NCBI GenBank assembly: GCA_903813345.2
Contig: CAIIXF020000010.1
Coordinates: 7,123,169-7,187,168, forward strand
Reading direction: 5' to 3'
Source of the DNA: Owenia fusiformis
Lineage: Eukaryota > Annelida > Polychaeta > Sabellida > Oweniidae
DNA length: 64,000 nt
Part shown: one piece after another, positions 60,888 through 64,000 of the stretch
Numbering within the stretch: the stretch's first letter is position 1
Layout of the letters: each line of letters begins with the position of its first letter
The notes under the pieces: model-generated
Databases searched by the model: none
The model's input: only the letters and a program-made list of their open reading frames with translations
What the model was told of the DNA's origin: nothing
Position numbers and translations under genes: made by a program

Positions 60888-62043
60888 ATCAGTGCGCGAA
60901 ATAGACGTCCGACATCGGCCATTGGCCTGACAAAATTACAGATGGCTTGTTTTGATAAAAACACCCAGACATTTTGGCCTGCCAGACATTTGTGGCATTC
61001 GTTAGATTGCCCATGAATAGAACTCACATTTCAGTCCGGAAATCCTCCGAATTCCCCGCGATTTCGGCTTATTCCATGACTTTTGTTGAAGATTTAAAAA
61101 AATTTCAAATATTTTTGTTTTCATACTGAAGCCCAAGATATAACGTGACTTTTGATTGGCTGTTGTTGTTTGTTGAAATTACGGTGATTTTGATTGGCTA
61201 TGGATGACTCATTTCTTCATCGTCGTTCGCAAATCGAGTGCATTATCAGTATGCCGGATGTAGAAAAGAAATTGAAAAATCGAGCCGGCATCTAAGTCCA
61301 AAAAGTCGGCAGTTTGGAAGTATTTTGGGACTCCGATATCACAAGGTAAACGAATTGGTGATAGTTCACCATGCAGACTATGTGAAATGCCGATCACATT
61401 CACGGCAGATGCTTTATATTCGATTTTAATTGACGTATTTCTGAATATGATTTTGAAAAGTGAAACTGAAAGTGAAACTGTCATCATCAGACATTGTATC
61501 ATTTTTAATGTTCTGTCCCGTCCTGTCTCGAAAGTATCGTGTCCCGAGACCATTTGTACCGTTCCGTACCGTACCGAAATTTATTTGGACCGTGACACCT
61601 CTAATATATACCTTGAATTTTAGTCTGTTAGTGGAGTCTGTGTACATAGTATGTGTTTTTGAATACCTTGAAGCTTCTGAGAGCAATTCTAAACCGACCA
61701 AAATCAGTACAATTTAGTTTGATCAATATGTACATGTTCCTCATGTTTTTGTAAGGTGAATCTAGGGGGGAATCAACACACCCAGGCTGTTGGTTAAGTC
61801 ATCAAGTACAGTATAGTGAATGATACATGACATGCAATGGAATTAGTTTTACTTTGTTAATATTGTACTAAACTAAATCTCATTTTAGAGTGGTTGTGGA
61901 GAAATATGGAAAATGAAATTTTTGGCCAGAGAAGTAAGAAACAGGCTGCAAAAAATTGGCCTGAGAAAAAATGATATGGCTGGCTAAAATCTGGCTGGCC
62001 TGCCAAAATGTCTAGGTTAAAAAAATCCTTATTTCACGCACTG
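60888..62043. mobile_element. Candidate hAT-like element, about 1.16 kb
   Basis: CAGTGCGCGAAATA at the left and, on the opposite strand, CAGTGCGTGAAATA at the right form 14 bp inverted repeats with one mismatch. The flanks ATAATAAT and ATAATTAA are similar but not identical 8-mers, which could be a decayed hAT-type target duplication. Both ends contain related phrases (GGCCTGCCAGACATTTGTGG and GGCCTGCCAAAATGTCTAGG). The interior is richer in G+C and includes an internal palindromic phrase, GTACCGTTCCGTACCGTACC, near 61557. Overlapping open frames at 61209-61717 on both strands show no transposase motif, so the element looks non-autonomous. Confidence 0.45.
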
Positions 62044-62133
62044 ATAATTAATATCTCAATAACTACTGAATGAATCTGGATAAAATTTTCACAAAGGGAA
62101 GATACAGTGGCCTGGCTCATGAAAAAAATGTTC

Positions 62134-62388
62134 TCATGATTTTTTTCGTACATTAACACGACTGGGCATAAATATACCATGAATACTCCTCCGGAATCCG
62201 CCGCTCCGCCTCTTCGTCTGGTCAGAATCCAAATCTGAATTTGCAGCGATCGAATGTTCAATTTTTCAATTCAGAAAATATTCTAGTTTCTATTTTCGAT
62301 GACCGTTATCGGCTTCCAAGAGCCTAAAGAGCTCGAAATCGTAATTCATTTCCTCCACATTTTCGTTGTGATCGTATTTGTCCACCAT
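62134..62388 (-). pseudogene. Decayed coding sequence, unrecognised, two in-frame stops
   Basis: From an ATG at 62388 in a good context (AAAATGG), one minus frame encodes 32 residues (MVDKYDHNENVEEMNYDFEL, then FRLLEADNGHRK) before TAG. It continues through TGA ten codons later and then reads NSDLDSDQTKRRSGGFRRSI to a third stop at 62134. Both open parts are charged and protein-like and lie in the same frame, as expected for a gene broken by two nonsense changes. Alternatively the first part is a first exon and the rest is intron. No family is recognised. The G+C and CpG content is higher than in the rest of the window. Confidence 0.35.
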
Positions 62389-62555
62389 TTTGTACGATTC
62401 GTTCACTAAAAACGACTAAAACACTGTTTAAATTGTTGAATTGAGAATTATTTTTCGAAATATCGCCATTCTAGGTCAACAGGAAGTCATGTTAGGCACT
62501 GAATAAATCGGGCAATCTAATTGGACAATACGAATGGCGCGAAAAAGTAAAGTTT

Positions 62556-62879
62556 TTAAAAGTTTGAAATCGGGCGTACGGGTCCAACGGCAGTTGTGAG
62601 AGACATTTTAGTCTCGGCGGACGAGTCCGCCGGCAGCACGCTAAAGGTTAAGTCATCATCAGAATCGTCGGAAATTAAGTCATTTAATTCGAATTTTCCA
62701 AACGATCCGGCGATGTTGACACTTAGCCTCGTTTTGAGTCTGAAGTAGCAAAAATCCATAAACCATCGCATACGACGTCGTATGTCATGGCTAAAAAACC
62801 GTATGCTATGGTTAAGTGAAAATTTGTCAAAAATATCATTTTTTACCACTGACCACAAAAATACCGTTTTTATTTTCAC
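62556..62879 (-). CDS. Open frame with acidic C-terminal half, possible transposon-related
   Basis: The minus frame is open for 107 codons. Its second half has a strongly non-random composition: FGKFELNDLISDDSDDDLTF, then VLPADSSAETKMSLTTAVGP, ending PISNF. Acidic Ser/Asp-rich segments like this are common near the N-termini of piggyBac-type and other domesticated transposases, and also in many host proteins. There is no catalytic motif. The first half crosses the palindrome at 62761-62813 and is probably not coding. It lies upstream of the decayed frame at 62134-62388 on the same strand. Confidence 0.3.
   Translation of the reverse strand: MKIKTVFLWSVVKNDIFDKFSLNHSIRFFSHDIRRRMRWFMDFCYFRLKTRLSVNIAGSFGKFELNDLISDDSDDDLTFSVLPADSSAETKMSLTTAVGPVRPISNF
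62761..62813. repeat. Nested palindrome, AACCATNGCATACG arms
   Basis: AACCATCGCATACG and CGTATGCTATGGTT are 14 bp inverted arms with one mismatch. Inside, CATACGACGTCGTATG (62769-62784) is a perfect 16 bp palindrome sharing the left arm, so two alternative folds are possible. Confidence 0.7.
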
Positions 62880-62899
62880 ATGTTATCCTATGAATATCA

Positions 62900-63499
62900 T
62901 GCTAACTATGGAATAATACAAGCTACTATACGTTGTTTTCCCTTCTAAACAGAAAATACAGATTTTATGATTTTTGCAGAATATTTGCTGAATTCTTGGT
63001 TTGAACAAAAAATATGAATGTTTCAATGAGCATGCTTTCTTATGTTTCTAATTTAACAAGTTCTGAAAAAATGAAGATTGAATTTGTGAATTGCCTAACA
63101 TCATAAGTCACAAAATATTATTACAACTTATAATATACTTTCAACATTCTCATAAAACAACTGTGATAAGATGCAGAATTTTTGCAGCAGTTGTGATTTT
63201 CCTTTGAAGAATCTCAAAAAACTACAAACCTAAGAGGCAACTTAATAAGAGGCAAAATAACTAAATAAGAGGCAACGTTTGAACCAGAATACACTAAGGG
63301 CAATATTTAAATCAGAAAATACAACAGGCAATATCTGAACTTGAAAACACAATTTTCTAAATCTAGAAATACAAAGGGTGATATTTGATCTAGAGAGCAT
63401 CACAGATATCATTTGGATACAAAGAAGAAACTTAGAGAAGCTAGACTATATTTCTTATTTCACCATTCTGAGCACTTTTCAAGTGATTTTTGGCATTTT
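62900..63499. other. Non-coding with a short decayed tandem phrase
   Basis: Between about 63230 and 63400 the phrases AAGAGGCAACTTAATAAGAG and GGCAATATTTAAATCAGAAA recur in loose form (GGCAATATCTGAACTTGAAA, GGTGATATTTGATCTAG), suggesting an old tandem repeat with a unit of about 35-40 bp. Confidence 0.4.
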
Positions 63500-63567
63500 T
63501 GGGGTAAAGTTGTCAAGTTGTCCCCCTGGAAATTTTTAAAAAGTGAACCCCCTTGGCAAATCCTAAT
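63500..63567 (-). repeat. Dispersed repeat fragment (CCAAGGGGGTTC family), copy 3
   Basis: On the minus strand it reads TTTGCCAAGGGGGTTCACTT, then TCCAGGGGGACAACTTGACA, aligning with the copy at 59231. The overlapping open frames on both strands are artefacts. Confidence 0.7.
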
Positions 63568-64000
63568 TATGGGCATAGACACTGTAAAATTGATATTCAT
63601 AAAATGAAAACCCCAGGACCCAGCTATCCATGAAACTGTGTATATATTGACCATATGTCAAACAAGTTGATACAAATTGTGTGAAAGCATCTGTTATACC
63701 TTCAAATGATTACGATATACTGTTGTCATTCATTATTAAAGTTATAAATTAAGGTTAATCATGTAATAGATTGGCTGTGTGATACATGTATATTCAACCA
63801 TATTGTTATTATTGTAGCATGTGCTTTATTGTACATGTACTTGTATTCCTGTCTTACTATTATTACAGATATTCAGTAAGTTGTATAACATTCATGACAG
63901 GAGCGGATCTGGAAACCAACAAGGTGGGGGGCCCAAATTTCAGGTCAGAGGAAAAAAATTTTGGGCCCCTAAAACCCAAAAGTGGGCCCAAATTTTGAGG
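63568..64000. other. Window end, G-rich repeat edge
   Basis: The last 100 bp contain GAGCGGATCTGGAAACCAAC, then GGTGGGGGGCCCAAATTTC, with GGGCCC/CCCAAATTT phrases repeated in both orientations. This looks like the start of another dispersed element that runs out of the window. Confidence 0.4.

Noticed and set aside
61209-61717. Five overlapping ORFs of 63-114 codons on both strands
   Set aside because: They overlap one another in opposite strands within a candidate hAT-like element, and none has a transposase or other motif.
62605-62635. Hammerhead ribozyme suggested by GGACGAGTCC
   Set aside because: The hairpin GGCGGACGAGTCCGCC is present, but the CUGANGA and GAAA core elements of a hammerhead are missing.

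Overview
This is A+T-rich eukaryotic genomic DNA, almost certainly from an animal nuclear genome and most likely an invertebrate. The evidence is short exon-like segments bounded by GT/AG splice signals in long non-coding tracts, a tRNA-derived SINE head with Pol III box A/B-like motifs, a mariner/IS630-type transposase remnant, many small elements with terminal inverted repeats, and several minisatellites. There is no bacterial-style gene packing. I could not identify the species. Nearly all open frames of 60-140 codons are chance frames or lie inside repeats, so I list few genes.

Genes. The best coding evidence is on the minus strand: three short exon-like segments near 37.0 kb (charged, coiled-coil-like), 21.3 kb (acidic) and 16.1 kb (Tyr-rich). 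Their reading frames join in phase when spliced in that order, so they may be internal exons of one gene with introns of roughly 5 and 15.5 kb. I do not recognise the protein. Weaker exon candidates lie at 0.4, 3.3, 6.3 and 35.0 kb, and a decayed reading frame lies near 62.2 kb.

Repeats dominate. A roughly 130-150 bp element (called family A here) occurs at least 14 times, 13 of them in plus orientation; intact copies end in a hairpin. A palindromic element of about 180 bp (family B) occurs at 11.4 and 44.5 kb, with truncated copies nearby and at 37.2 kb. DNA-transposon derivatives include an 830 bp deleted mariner-like element with 200 bp inverted repeats (27.4-28.2 kb), a TTAA-flanked element (9.35-10.16 kb), a TA-flanked MITE (10.7 kb), two hAT-like elements (56.4 and 60.9-62.0 kb) and a CpG-containing element with a duplicated 3' half (51.5-52.4 kb). 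Inverted repeats of about 300 bp at 42.1 and 48.3 kb enclose 5.9 kb that itself contains nested palindromes.

Tandem arrays lie at 7.1, 8.55, 18.9, 21.1, 24.1, 38.6 and 50.5 kb. The rest is A+T-rich sequence, probably intronic or intergenic, in which I see nothing definite. If the minus-strand gene is real, much of 16-37 kb is intron, and the repeats there are intronic insertions.
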